NCBI RefSeq assembly: GCF_003732425.1
Contig: NZ_MOBX01000014.1
Location: forward strand, 300,816 to 364,815
Origin: Pseudomonas fluorescens
Lineage (GTDB): Bacteria; Pseudomonadota; Gammaproteobacteria; Pseudomonadales; Pseudomonadaceae
Direction: 5' to 3'
Length of the DNA: 64,000 bases
The translations under genes and the position numbers were made by a program. The notes under the pieces are model-generated. The model was given only the letters and a program-made list of their open reading frames with translations. It did not search any database and was not told the DNA's origin. This document shows, one piece after another, positions 1-7,813 of the stretch. Each line of letters starts with the position of its first letter. Position 1 is the first letter of the stretch.

Positions 1-303
1 AGGAGTGAGCCTGCTCGCGATGGCGGCCTGACAGCCGACCAAGTCCGGCAGGCAGCATGCGATCCCAATGTAGGAGTGAGCCTGCTAGCGATGTCGGCCT
101 GACAGCCGACCAATGTCTGGCAGGCTGCATGCGATCCCAATGTAGGAGTGAGCCTGCTCGCGATAGCGGCCTGACAGCCGACCAATGTCTGGCAGGCTGC
201 ACACAATCCAAACTGTGGGAGCGAGCCTGCTCGCGAAAGCGGTGTGTCAGGCGCCATCAATGCTGAATGCGCTGACGCCTTCGCGAGCAGGCTCGCTCCC
301 ACA
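1..303. repeat. Tandem array of GAGCCTGCTCGCGA-type REP units
   Basis: A unit of about 72 bp, starting with a REP core (AGGAGTGAGCCTGCTCGCGA) and followed by a conserved spacer containing GGCCTGACAGCCGACC, begins near positions 1, 72 and 144. A diverged fourth core lies near 217, and an inverted core at about 280-303 closes the array. REP cores normally occur singly or as inverted pairs (REPINs), so three near-identical head-to-tail copies indicate local duplication. The array may continue to the left of the window. No coding sequence here is credible. Confidence 0.85.
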
Positions 304-308
304 GGGGG

Positions 309-683
309 TTAGCTGTGTGTTGAGGGTTGAGTGATTTCTACGTTATCCAGCACCCGATTCACCGCCAGTTCAGCCAGCATGATGATCTGCTGAATCGCCA
401 GAATCGTCCGTCGCTGCGGCAGGTCGATGTAGGCGGCGATGTCGCTGGTCATGAGGCTGGCCTGGGCCAGTGATTCGCAGGCGTGGACCAGCAGGCTTTC
501 GCTGTCCTGTTCCGGTGCGACCTGGAACATGGTGCTGGGTTTGTGGAAGCGCAGGGTCAGTGCGTTGGGTTTGAGGTAGTGATCGAGGGCGCGTTCGGCG
601 GCTTCGTGGAATTTCTTTGAGCCGGGGAATTCGTAGGGGGTGGTGTCTTCCGTTTCAGGCGGATTCGGTGTTGGTTTGAACAT
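309..683 (-). CDS. DUF6124 (formerly DUF3077) family protein
   Basis: This small soluble protein of 124 aa starts MFKPTPNPPE, an N-terminus I associate with a Pseudomonas family of unknown function (DUF6124). The C-terminal half is a hydrophobic helical region containing the family-like stretch AIQQIIMLAELAVNRVLD. An alternative ATG lies 9 bp upstream at 692; I chose 683 because relatives begin MFKP, and neither start has a strong ribosome-binding site. The gene is preceded by a long structured leader (see the ncRNA call). It has no signal peptide and no operon partner, and its function is unknown. Confidence 0.75.
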   Translation of the reverse strand: MFKPTPNPPETEDTTPYEFPGSKKFHEAAERALDHYLKPNALTLRFHKPSTMFQVAPEQDSESLLVHACESLAQASLMTSDIAAYIDLPQRRTILAIQQIIMLAELAVNRVLDNVEITQPSTHS

Positions 684-715
684 AGGAAACATACTCGTGG
701 CAAGTTGAGTTGAAG

Positions 716-752
716 CTGCCACTTTTCGTTTTCCAGGCGAAAGGGGTGGCAA
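716..752 (-). promoter_or_regulatory. Hairpin displaying CUGGAAAA loop upstream of the DUF6124 gene
   Basis: TGCCACTTTTCG and CGAAAGGGGTGGCA form a stem whose loop, on the minus-strand RNA, shows CUGGAAAA. The same loop sequence occurs in the upstream C4-like structure at 884-893. Both are complementary to the intervening segment at 764-774. This looks like an antisense or alternative-pairing control region; the role is inferred. Confidence 0.45.
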
Positions 753-763
753 CTGTGCGCGGA

Positions 764-918
764 CTGGAAAAACCGGTCAACTTAGCCAAAACCGGCAGGC
801 CCTAGGGCCTCCCGCGCACAGCCGCCATAACATTGCGAGCTAAAAGCGCCGCAGTATGCCATGAGCTTTGGTAGTTGAAATCGGGTTTTCCAGACCCGGT
901 CGCTGATGCGTCAGCGAC
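764..918 (-). ncRNA. C4-like antisense RNA / structured leader
   Basis: Read on the minus strand, there is a perfect 8-bp hairpin (GTCGCTGA/TCAGCGAC at 899-918), then a CGGGT/ACCCG hairpin with loop CUGGAAAA (882-898). A conserved-looking core with GCTCGCAATGTTATGGCGGC and a GGCCCTAGGGCC palindrome (798-811) follow. This architecture resembles the C4 antisense RNA motif of phages P1/P7 that also occurs in Pseudomonas genomes. The segment 764-774 (GGTTTTTCCAG on the minus strand) can pair with the loop, as expected for a C4-type target. Family assignment is from memory and needs a covariance-model search. Confidence 0.5.
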
Positions 919-994
919 AACCAAATCCTAGCCACCGCACTTCCGACGGACAACCTGCAAAACCTGTCGGAAAGATCCGCGAAATCCCCGTTCT

Positions 995-1073
995 GTAGGA
1001 GCTGCCGTAGGCTGCGATCTTTTGATTTTTAAACATCAAGATCAAAAGATCGCAGCCTGCGGCAGCTCCTACA
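995..1073. repeat. REP inverted pair, GTAGGAGCTGCCG family
   Basis: GTAGGAGCTGCCG and its inverted copy CGGCAGCTCCTAC flank GCTGCGATCTTTTGAT/ATCAAAAGATCGCAGC, giving a long imperfect hairpin. It lies between the 3' end of the LysR gene and the leader of the DUF6124 gene. Confidence 0.9.
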
Positions 1074-1094
1074 GGTTTCGTGGTGTGTTGAAAA

Positions 1095-2063
1095 TCAGTT
1101 GGCGACGCGCGCGCCGGCGAGGCTGCCGCTTAATTCGTAAACGGCCAATTCGGCTTGGTGGGCGGCGAGAATCTCTGGCAACGAGCCGCGCAAATACTCA
1201 ACCCACGTTTTGATCTTCGCATCCAGATATTGCCGCGACGGGTAGATCGCATACAGGTTCAGCTCTTGCGAGCGGTAGTTCGGCATGACCCGCACCAGTG
1301 TGCCGTTGCGCAGACCTTCGATCGCTGCATACACCGGCAACACGCCCACGCCCATGCCGCTGGTGATCGCGGTTTTCATCGCGTCGGCGGAGTTCACCAG
1401 AAACGGCGAGCTGTTGATGGTGACCATTTCCTGGCCTTCCGGGCCGTCGAAGGCCCATTTTTCCAGGGGGATCACCGGGCTGACCAGGCGCAGGCAGGCG
1501 TGGTTGAGCAGGTCGCTGGGCTTTTGCGCGGCGCCGTTGGCTTTCACGTAGGCCGGGGAGGCGCAGACGATGCTGTAGGTGATGCCCAGCCGTTGCGAAA
1601 CAAAACCCGAATCCGGCAGTTCGCTGGCGAGCACGATGGACACGTCGTAGCCCTCGTCGAGCAGGTCCGGCACGCGGTTGGCCAGGGTCAGGTCGAAGGT
1701 GACGTCCGGGTGGGTCTTGCGGTAGCGGGCAATGGCGTCGATGACGAAGTGCTGACCGATGCCGGTCATGGTGTGCACTTTCAATTGCCCGGCCGGGCGC
1801 GCGTGGGCGTCGCTGGCTTCGGCTTCGGCCTCTTCGACGTAGGCGAGGATCTGTTCGCAGCGCAGCAGGTAGCGCTTGCCCGCTTCGGTCAGGGCGATGC
1901 GCCGCGTGGTGCGGTTGAGCAAACGGGTTTGCAGGTGGGCTTCCAGGTTGGAGACCGCGCGCGAGACGTTGGCGGTGGTGGTGTCGAGTTGCACGGCGGC
2001 GGCGGTGAAGCTGCCGGCTTCGGCGACACAACTGAAGGCGCGCATGTTTTGCAAAGTGTCCAT
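1095..2063 (-). CDS. LysR-family transcriptional regulator (likely regulator of the divergent efflux operon)
   Basis: At 322 aa this is a typical LysR regulator length. The N-terminal winged helix-turn-helix (residues about 1-60) has the pattern F..VAEAGSFTAAAVQL followed by the recognition helix and LLNRTTRRIALTEAG. The rest fits a periplasmic-binding-protein-like effector domain. The gene is transcribed away from the outer-membrane lipoprotein/FUSC/HlyD efflux operon that starts at 2340, the classic arrangement of a LysR activator and its target, as for E. coli AaeR and aaeXAB. The effector is unknown; an aromatic carboxylate would fit the target genes. The start at 2063 gives the expected MDTLQNMRAF N-terminus. 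Confidence 0.85.
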   Translation of the reverse strand: MDTLQNMRAFSCVAEAGSFTAAAVQLDTTTANVSRAVSNLEAHLQTRLLNRTTRRIALTEAGKRYLLRCEQILAYVEEAEAEASDAHARPAGQLKVHTMTGIGQHFVIDAIARYRKTHPDVTFDLTLANRVPDLLDEGYDVSIVLASELPDSGFVSQRLGITYSIVCASPAYVKANGAAQKPSDLLNHACLRLVSPVIPLEKWAFDGPEGQEMVTINSSPFLVNSADAMKTAITSGMGVGVLPVYAAIEGLRNGTLVRVMPNYRSQELNLYAIYPSRQYLDAKIKTWVEYLRGSLPEILAAHQAELAVYELSGSLAGARVAN

Positions 2064-2215
2064 GGGGTGCTCTCAAGGGAGATGGCAAATTGTGACACGA
2101 AGTTTCGGGGGCTGAGACCCCAGACTTAAGGATTATCTCTTTAACCGTAACAAAGATTCACAGAAATCCCAGCTTATCGCCGTACAGGGCGTTCCCTAGA
2201 ATTGCGCCGATCCCT

Positions 2216-2298
2216 GTAGGAGCTGCCGCAGGCTGCGATCTTTTGATTTTGTTTTAAGGGAATCAAGATCAAAAGATCGCAGCCTGCGGCAGCTCCAA
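2216..2298. repeat. REP inverted pair, GTAGGAGCTGCCG family
   Basis: Two inverted copies of GTAGGAGCTGCCGCAGGCTGCGATC sit in the divergent intergenic region between the LysR gene and the efflux operon, ending about 40 bp before the lipoprotein start. Promoter elements for the efflux operon must therefore lie either upstream of the repeat or within the last 40 bp. Confidence 0.9.
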
Positions 2299-2339
2299 CA
2301 CGGGTTCTCGATCTACCCCTCTCTCAGGAATTCGCAGCT

Positions 2340-3839
2340 GTGCCGCGTCGCATCAACAGAGCGCTTTTGCCGCTCAGTGTTCTGGCTTTTACCCTGGGTC
2401 TTGGCGGCTGCATCTCAACGGACGGAATTGCCCCACAGGGCACGGCAATCGAGGCCGACACGCTGGCCACCGATGACGCCATCGCCCACGCCGCCCGTGA
2501 CGCCCACTGGCCCACCGCGCAATGGTGGCAAGCCTACGGCGACCCGCAACTCAATCGCTGGATCGACCTCGCCGTGCAAGGCAGCCCGAGCATGGCCATG
2601 GCGGCTGCGCGGGTGCGTCAGGCTAAAGCCCTGGCCGGCGTTGCCGAGGCCGCCGAGTCGTTGCAGATCAATGGCGAGTCGACCCTCAAACGGCACAACT
2701 GGCCGACCGATCAGTTCTACGGCCCAGGCGATCTGGCCAACACCACCACCTGGGATAACAATGCCGCGCTGGGTTTCAGCTACGCGCTCGATCTCTGGGG
2801 CCGTGAAAGCAATGCCAGTGAACGTGCGGTGGATCTGGCGCACATGAGCGCCGCCGAGGCGCGATTGGCGCAGCTTGAATTGCAGAACAACATCGTCCGC
2901 GCCTACATCGAACTGTCGCTGCATTACGCGCAGCGCGACATCGTTGCCGCGACGCTCAAACAGCAACAGCAGATTCTCGATCTGGCGCAGAAACGTTTGA
3001 ACGGCGGAATCGGCACGCACTTCGAAGTCAGTCAGGCCGAAACGCCGCTGCCGGAAACCCATCGCCAGCTCGATGCGCTGGACGAAGAAATCGCCCTGAG
3101 TCGCAACCAGATTGCCGCGCTCGCAGGTAAAGGTCCGGGGGCGGGCGCGCAGTTGCAGCGCCCGACATTGTCCCTCGGTGCGGCGCTGAAACTGCCGTCG
3201 GCACTGCCCGCCGAATTGCTCGGCCAGCGTCCCGATGTGGTCGCCAGTCGCTGGCAAGTGGCGGCGCAGGCGCGCGGTATCGATGTCGCTCACGCCGGGT
3301 TTTACCCCAACGTCGATCTGGTCGGCAGCCTCGGCTACATGGCTACCGGCGGCGGCGCGCTGGAGTTTTTGACCGGCAAGAAACTCAACTACAACGTTGG
3401 GCCGGCGATCTCGCTGCCGATCTTCGACGGTGGCCGACTGCGCGCCGAACTGGGTGAAGCCTCCGCCGGTTACGACATCGCCGTGGCGCATTACAACCAG
3501 ACGCTGGTCAATGCGCTGAAGAATATTTCCGATCAGTTGATCCGCCGCGAGTCGATGGACAAGCAGCAAGGCTTCGCCGCCGAATCGGTTGCGACGGCGC
3601 AGAAGACTTACGACATCGCGATGATCGCGTATCAGCGCGGCCTCACCGACTACCTCAACGTGCTCAATGCGCAGACGTTGCTGTTCAAACAGCAGCAGGT
3701 GCAGCAGCAGGTGCAGGCGGCGCGCCTCAGTGCTCACGCGGAGTTGGTGACTGCATTGGGCGGTGGCCTCGGCGCTGGCAACGACGTACCGACGGCCGAG
3801 AAAACCCAAGCGCCGAAAACCCCGGCTCTTTTGCGTTGA
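2340..3839 (+). CDS. NodT/OprM-family outer-membrane efflux lipoprotein
   Basis: This 499-aa protein is the TolC-like outer-membrane channel component of a tripartite efflux pump. The signal peptide ends in a lipobox (LGGC, Cys24 predicted lipidated). The body has two OEP-type repeats, with the family pattern of a WW.AYGDP-like start, QRPDV near the middle and a second-half Y..GLTDYLNVLNAQ. The GTG start at 2340 is preceded by an AGGA-type ribosome-binding site about 9 bp away. It is the first gene of an operon with a FUSC permease, DUF1656 peptide and HlyD adaptor, so it probably exports the same substrate, plausibly aromatic acids or biocides. Confidence 0.88.
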   Translation: MPRRINRALLPLSVLAFTLGLGGCISTDGIAPQGTAIEADTLATDDAIAHAARDAHWPTAQWWQAYGDPQLNRWIDLAVQGSPSMAMAAARVRQAKALAGVAEAAESLQINGESTLKRHNWPTDQFYGPGDLANTTTWDNNAALGFSYALDLWGRESNASERAVDLAHMSAAEARLAQLELQNNIVRAYIELSLHYAQRDIVAATLKQQQQILDLAQKRLNGGIGTHFEVSQAETPLPETHRQLDALDEEIALSRNQIAALAGKGPGAGAQLQRPTLSLGAALKLPSALPAELLGQRPDVVASRWQVAAQARGIDVAHAGFYPNVDLVGSLGYMATGGGALEFLTGKKLNYNVGPAISLPIFDGGRLRAELGEASAGYDIAVAHYNQTLVNALKNISDQLIRRESMDKQQGFAAESVATAQKTYDIAMIAYQRGLTDYLNVLNAQTLLFKQQQVQQQVQAARLSAHAELVTALGGGLGAGNDVPTAEKTQAPKTPALLR

Positions 3840-3864
3840 ACACAGACCACACAGCTTGCACCTA

Positions 3865-3963
3865 CCTGTGGCGAGGGAGCTTGCTCCCGCTTGAGTGCGC
3901 AGCGCTCACAAGATTTTTGGGGCCGCTTCGCTGCCCAGCGGGAGCAAGCTCCCTCGCCACAGG
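3865..3963. repeat. REP inverted pair, CTGTGGCGAGGGAGCTTGCTC family
   Basis: CTGTGGCGAGGGAGCTTGCTCCCGCT and its inverted copy AGCGGGAGCAAGCTCCCTCGCCACAG flank a short spacer between the lipoprotein and FUSC genes, inside the efflux operon. An upstream in-frame extension of the FUSC reading frame runs through it; I excluded that from the CDS. Confidence 0.9.
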
Positions 3964-4010
3964 AATTGTGTGATCCACAGATTTTTTCTTCATTCATTGA
4001 GCAAGACCAA

Positions 4011-6203
4011 ATGACTCCCTTGCCCGCACCAATACGCTGGCTCTACGCCCTGGAATGGCGCCGCGGTTTCTTTGACTGGGCGCGCAGCGATGGCGTGACC
4101 TGGGTCTACATCTTCAAGGTACTGCTCGCCGCGTTTCTTACGCTGTGGCTGGCCATGCGCCTGGAATTGCCGCAACCGCGCACGGCGATGATCACCGTGT
4201 TCATCGTCATGCAGCCGCAGAGCGGTCAGGTGTTTGCCAAGAGTTTCTATCGCTTCCTCGGCACCTTGGCCGGGTCGGCGATGATGGTCACGCTGATCGC
4301 GTTGTTCGCGCAGAACACCGAACTGTTCCTCGGTTCGCTGGCGATCTGGGTCGGCATCTGCTCGGCCGGCGCTGCGCGTTGCCGCAACTTCCGCGCCTAC
4401 GGTTTTGTCCTCGCTGGGTACACCGCAGCGATGGTCGGCTTGCCGGCCTTGGCGCATCCGGACGGCGCGTTTATGGCGGCCGTTTGGCGGGTGCTGGAGA
4501 TCTCGCTGGGGATTCTCTGCTCGACCCTGATCAGCGCCGCGATCCTGCCGCAAACCGCCAGCGCAGCCATGCGTAACGCCCTGTATCAGCGCTTTGGTGT
4601 GTTCGCGCTGTTCGTCACCGACGGCCTGCGCGGGCGCAGCAAAGCTGAAGCTTTCGAGGCGAGCAACGTGCGCTTTATCGCCGAAGCCGTGGGCCTCGAA
4701 GGGCTGCGCAGCGTGACCGTGTTCGAAGACCCGCACATGCGCCGGCGCAACGGTCGACTGAGCCGTTTGAACAGTGAATTCATGGGCATCACCACGCGCT
4801 TCAACGCGCTGCATCAGTTGCTCGAACGCCTGCGCGGCAATGGCGAAGAACATGTGGTTGCGGCGATCAAACCCGGTTTGCAGGATCTCGCCGAAGTGCT
4901 CGACGGTTTCAGCGGTCGCGCCCTGACCAGCCCCGACGCCGCCCGTTTGGCGACAGCGCTGGCGAGCTACAAGGAAGGCCTGCCGGCACGTGTGCGCAGC
5001 CTGCGCGGGATCTTCCAGGAGAGCGAACCGAGCGACGCCGAGCAACTGGATTTCCACACCGCGTACGAACTGCTTTATCGCTTCGTCGATGACCTGCACA
5101 GTTATGCCCAGACCCACGCCTCATTGGCCGATCACCGCCATGAACGCGAGCGCTGGGACGAACCGTTCACCCCGCAAACCAACTGGTGGGCTGCTGCGGC
5201 TTCGGGGATTCGCGCCTCGTTCATTCTGGTCGTGCTGGGCAGTTATTGGGTCGCCACTGCTTGGCCAAGTGGCGCGACCATGACCCTGATCGCTGCCGCC
5301 ACCGTGGGCCTCTCGGCGGCCACGCCGAACCCGAAACGCATGGCATTCCAAATGGCGTGCGGTACGTTTCTCGGCGCGCTGATCGGCTTCGTCGAGATGT
5401 TTTTCATCTTCCCGTGGATCGATGGTTTTCCGCTGCTGTGCGTGACGCTCGCGCCAGTCATCGTGCTCGGTTCGTTCCTCACGTCGCGGCCGCAATACGC
5501 CGGTGTCGGCCTCGGTTTGCTGATCTTCTTCAGTACGGGTTCGGTGCCGGACAACCTGACCATTTACAACCCGTACACCTTCATCAACGACTACATCGCC
5601 ATGGTCATGGGCATGCTGGTCTGCGCGGCGGCGGGGGCGATTATTCTGCCGCCGAACAGTCGCTGGTTGTGGAAACGCCTGGAGCAGGATCTGCGCGGCC
5701 AAGTGGTCTACGCGATCAGTGGAAAACTCAAACGCCTGGCCTCGAGTTTCGAGAGCCGCACCCGCGATTTGCTGCATCAGGCTTACGGTCTCGCGGCCGG
5801 GCAGCCGAAGGTGCAGAAGAATCTGCTGCGCTGGATGTTCGTGGTCCTCGAAGTCGGCCACGCGATCATCGAGTTGCGCAAGGAACAGGCGATTTTGCCG
5901 GTACATCCGGCCTATGCCGAATCGCAACCGTGGCGCCAGGCGATCCGCGTCATGGGCCGCGCGCTGGTGCGTCTGTTTTTGCAGCCGAACTCCAGCAATC
6001 TCGAACGGGCGCTGGTGGCGGTCGATCATGCGATCAGTCGCGTGGCGGCCACCGACGAACCGTTCGCGCCGCACTTCGACACCTCGGCTTTACGTCGAGT
6101 GAAGAGCTATTTGCACTTTATCCGCACTTCGCTGCTCGACCCGCAATCACCACTCGCTGCCTACGCCATCGCCAAGCCCGAAGGACTTGCCCATGCCTCG
6201 TGA
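4011..6203 (+). CDS. FUSC-family inner-membrane efflux permease (AaeB-like)
   Basis: This 730-aa FUSC (fusaric acid resistance/aromatic acid exporter) protein has two repeated halves. Each half has a cluster of transmembrane helices (residues about 30-190 and 430-580) followed by a large cytoplasmic region, as in E. coli AaeB. I start it at ATG 4011 (MTPLPAPIRW) because the longer reading frame from 3891 passes through a REP element. It lies between the outer-membrane lipoprotein and DUF1656 genes and overlaps the latter by 11 bp, indicating translational coupling. It would supply the inner-membrane step of a tripartite pump; the substrate is not readable from sequence. Confidence 0.88.
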   Translation: MTPLPAPIRWLYALEWRRGFFDWARSDGVTWVYIFKVLLAAFLTLWLAMRLELPQPRTAMITVFIVMQPQSGQVFAKSFYRFLGTLAGSAMMVTLIALFAQNTELFLGSLAIWVGICSAGAARCRNFRAYGFVLAGYTAAMVGLPALAHPDGAFMAAVWRVLEISLGILCSTLISAAILPQTASAAMRNALYQRFGVFALFVTDGLRGRSKAEAFEASNVRFIAEAVGLEGLRSVTVFEDPHMRRRNGRLSRLNSEFMGITTRFNALHQLLERLRGNGEEHVVAAIKPGLQDLAEVLDGFSGRALTSPDAARLATALASYKEGLPARVRSLRGIFQESEPSDAEQLDFHTAYELLYRFVDDLHSYAQTHASLADHRHERERWDEPFTPQTNWWAAAASGIRASFILVVLGSYWVATAWPSGATMTLIAAATVGLSAATPNPKRMAFQMACGTFLGALIGFVEMFFIFPWIDGFPLLCVTLAPVIVLGSFLTSRPQYAGVGLGLLIFFSTGSVPDNLTIYNPYTFINDYIAMVMGMLVCAAAGAIILPPNSRWLWKRLEQDLRGQVVYAISGKLKRLASSFESRTRDLLHQAYGLAAGQPKVQKNLLRWMFVVLEVGHAIIELRKEQAILPVHPAYAESQPWRQAIRVMGRALVRLFLQPNSSNLERALVAVDHAISRVAATDEPFAPHFDTSALRRVKSYLHFIRTSLLDPQSPLAAYAIAKPEGLAHAS

Positions 6204-6393
6204 AATCGCCTTCCACGGCGTGTACATGCCGACCATGACCTTGATGTTTTTCATCGCTGCGGCACTGGCCTGGGCGGTGGATCGGTTCTTGTCCGGGTTC
6301 GATCTGTACCGCTTCTTCTGGCACCCGGCGCTGCTGCGTCTGAGTCTGTTTACCTGTCTGTTCGGCGCCATGGCGCTGACTGTCTACCGTTGA
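6193..6393 (+). CDS. DUF1656 small membrane protein (AaeX-like)
   Basis: This 66-aa peptide has two predicted transmembrane helices (residues about 12-33 and 44-64) and the family start MPREIAFHGVYMP. DUF1656 proteins accompany FUSC permeases and HlyD adaptors in aae-type operons (AaeX in E. coli), with no established biochemical role. The ATG at 6193 overlaps the end of the FUSC gene by 11 bp, and the adaptor gene begins 10 bp after its stop, so the three are one translational unit. Confidence 0.85.
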   Translation: MPREIAFHGVYMPTMTLMFFIAAALAWAVDRFLSGFDLYRFFWHPALLRLSLFTCLFGAMALTVYR

Positions 6394-6403
6394 GAACGTC
6401 CCG

Positions 6404-7267
6404 ATGAAAAAGTTTTTCAGCCTGCTCGCGACCCTGCTGGTGCTGGCTCTTGCACTGTGGATCGGCCGCACGTTGTGGGAGCACTACATGAACACGCCGT
6501 GGACCCGCGATGGTCGCGTGCGTGCCGACATTATCAACGTTGCCGCCGACGTCACCGGTGAAGTCATCGATGTGCCGGTGCGTGACAACCAGTTAGTGAA
6601 GAAAGGCGATTTGCTCATGCAGATCGACCCGGAGCACTACCGTATCGCGGTGAAACAGGCGCAGTCGCTGGTCGCCTCGCGCAAGTCGACGTGGGAGATG
6701 CGCAAGGTCAACGCCCACCGCCGCGCCGATCTCGACAACCTGGTGATCTCCAAGGAAAACCGCGACGACGCCAGCAACATCGCCGACGCCGCCCTCGCTG
6801 ATTACCAGCACGCGCAGGCGCAACTGGAAGCCGCCGAACTCAACCTAAAACGCACCGAAGTACGCGCGGCGGTCGACGGTTACGTGACCAACCTCAACGT
6901 GCATCGCGGTGACTACGCGCGCATCGGCGAGGCGAAAATGGCCGTGGTCGACATGAATTCGTTCTGGGTTTACGGCTTCTTCGAAGAGACCAAATTGCCC
7001 CGCGTGAAAGTCGGTGATAAGGCCGACATGCAGTTGATGAGCGGCGAAGTGCTCAAGGGCCATGTGGAAAGCATTTCTCGCGGCATCTACGACCGCGACA
7101 ACCCGGAAAGCCGCGAGCTGATCGCCGATGTGAACCCGACGTTCAACTGGGTGCGGTTGGCCCAGCGGGTGCCGGTGCGGATTCACATTGATGAAGTGCC
7201 GGAGGGTGTTCTGTTGGCGGCGGGGATTACGTGCACGGTGGTGGTGAAGCAGGACACGGGAGAGTAA
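6404..7267 (+). CDS. HlyD-family periplasmic adaptor (AaeA-like membrane fusion protein)
   Basis: This 287-aa membrane fusion protein has an N-terminal membrane anchor (residues about 5-22, LLATLLVLALALWIG) followed by NTPWTRDGRVRADI, typical of the EmrA/AaeA branch. Then come a split biotinyl-lipoyl domain, a short coiled coil (about residues 75-140) and a beta-barrel region (FFEETKLPRVKVGD). It would bridge the FUSC permease to the NodT-type lipoprotein encoded in the same operon. It ends immediately before a REP element, which probably marks the 3' end of the transcript. Confidence 0.88.
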   Translation: MKKFFSLLATLLVLALALWIGRTLWEHYMNTPWTRDGRVRADIINVAADVTGEVIDVPVRDNQLVKKGDLLMQIDPEHYRIAVKQAQSLVASRKSTWEMRKVNAHRRADLDNLVISKENRDDASNIADAALADYQHAQAQLEAAELNLKRTEVRAAVDGYVTNLNVHRGDYARIGEAKMAVVDMNSFWVYGFFEETKLPRVKVGDKADMQLMSGEVLKGHVESISRGIYDRDNPESRELIADVNPTFNWVRLAQRVPVRIHIDEVPEGVLLAAGITCTVVVKQDTGE

Positions 7268-7268
7268 A

Positions 7269-7403
7269 CCTGTGGCGAGGGAGCTTGCTCCCGCTCGGCT
7301 GCGTAGCAGTCGTAAAATCTGACTGCGCGTTTGCCTGACAGGGTTGTGGGGTCAGCTATTGGGGATGCTGCGCAGCCCAGCGGGAGCGAGCTCCCTCGCC
7401 ACA
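7269..7403. repeat. REP inverted pair, CTGTGGCGAGGGAGCTTGCTC family
   Basis: Inverted copies of TGTGGCGAGGGAGCTTGCTCCCGCT sit between the convergent ends of the HlyD adaptor gene and the DUF4440-like gene. The right-hand arm reads GGGAGCGAGCTCCCTCGCC, so the arms differ slightly. Confidence 0.9.
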
Positions 7404-7414
7404 AAGGGATCGCA

Positions 7415-7813
7415 TCAGCCTTGGCAGAACGTCTCTTGCAAATGCCGCCAGACCACTCGCCCGGACTCGGTTTTTTCAAACACCACCGTCGCTCGCCGAT
7501 CCGAGTGCAAGCCGCTCGCATCGGTCTGCTGTTCGCGATAACTCACCGTCGCACCGCGTTCATGCAATGCAAGCCCACGCAGTTCGCTGAGCTCGATCCT
7601 GAACCCGTGTTTCCTTCCTCCAGCCATTCGAAACAACTCACCCAGCGCTTCGAAATCCAGCACCCGGCCCAGCGGCGAGACCATGGAAAACATGGGTGAA
7701 AAACGCGTCAGTAATCGCTCCAGCGCGGCGTGATCCTGCTCCACGGCAAACCATTGTTCGATGGCCTCATGGGCCTGGATCACTTCGGCAAAATAGTCTT
7801 GGTAGTCGCTCAT
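7415..7813 (-). CDS. DUF4440 / NTF2-like protein coupled to an MFS transporter
   Basis: This 132-aa protein has the NTF2-like alpha+beta fold pattern: helix-rich start (AHEAIEQWFAVEQD), then strand blocks ending in GRVVWRHLQETF. It is a small cytoplasmic protein of the DUF4440/SnoaL-like class, and I cannot infer an enzymatic activity. Its ATG overlaps the stop of the upstream MFS transporter gene by 4 bp, so the two are translationally coupled. Ligand binding or detoxification of the transporter's substrate is a guess from that context only. Confidence 0.7.
   Translation of the reverse strand: MSDYQDYFAEVIQAHEAIEQWFAVEQDHAALERLLTRFSPMFSMVSPLGRVLDFEALGELFRMAGGRKHGFRIELSELRGLALHERGATVSYREQQTDASGLHSDRRATVVFEKTESGRVVWRHLQETFCQG

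Noticed and set aside
57..266. 69-aa reading frame in the repeat array
   Set aside because: It is an in-frame translation of REP units (repeated MRSQCRSEPA), with no ribosome-binding site.
1..303. CRISPR array
   Set aside because: Repeat units are 72 bp and nearly identical including spacers, and contain REP cores; there are no cas genes.
1155..2129. 324-aa frame opposite the LysR gene
   Set aside because: Shadow frame in high-GC DNA; His/Val-rich composition with no recognisable domain, and the LysR frame is clearly the real one.
4011..6203. Extended FUSC start at 3891
   Set aside because: The extra N-terminal residues are translated REP sequence; ATG 4011 gives the family N-terminus.
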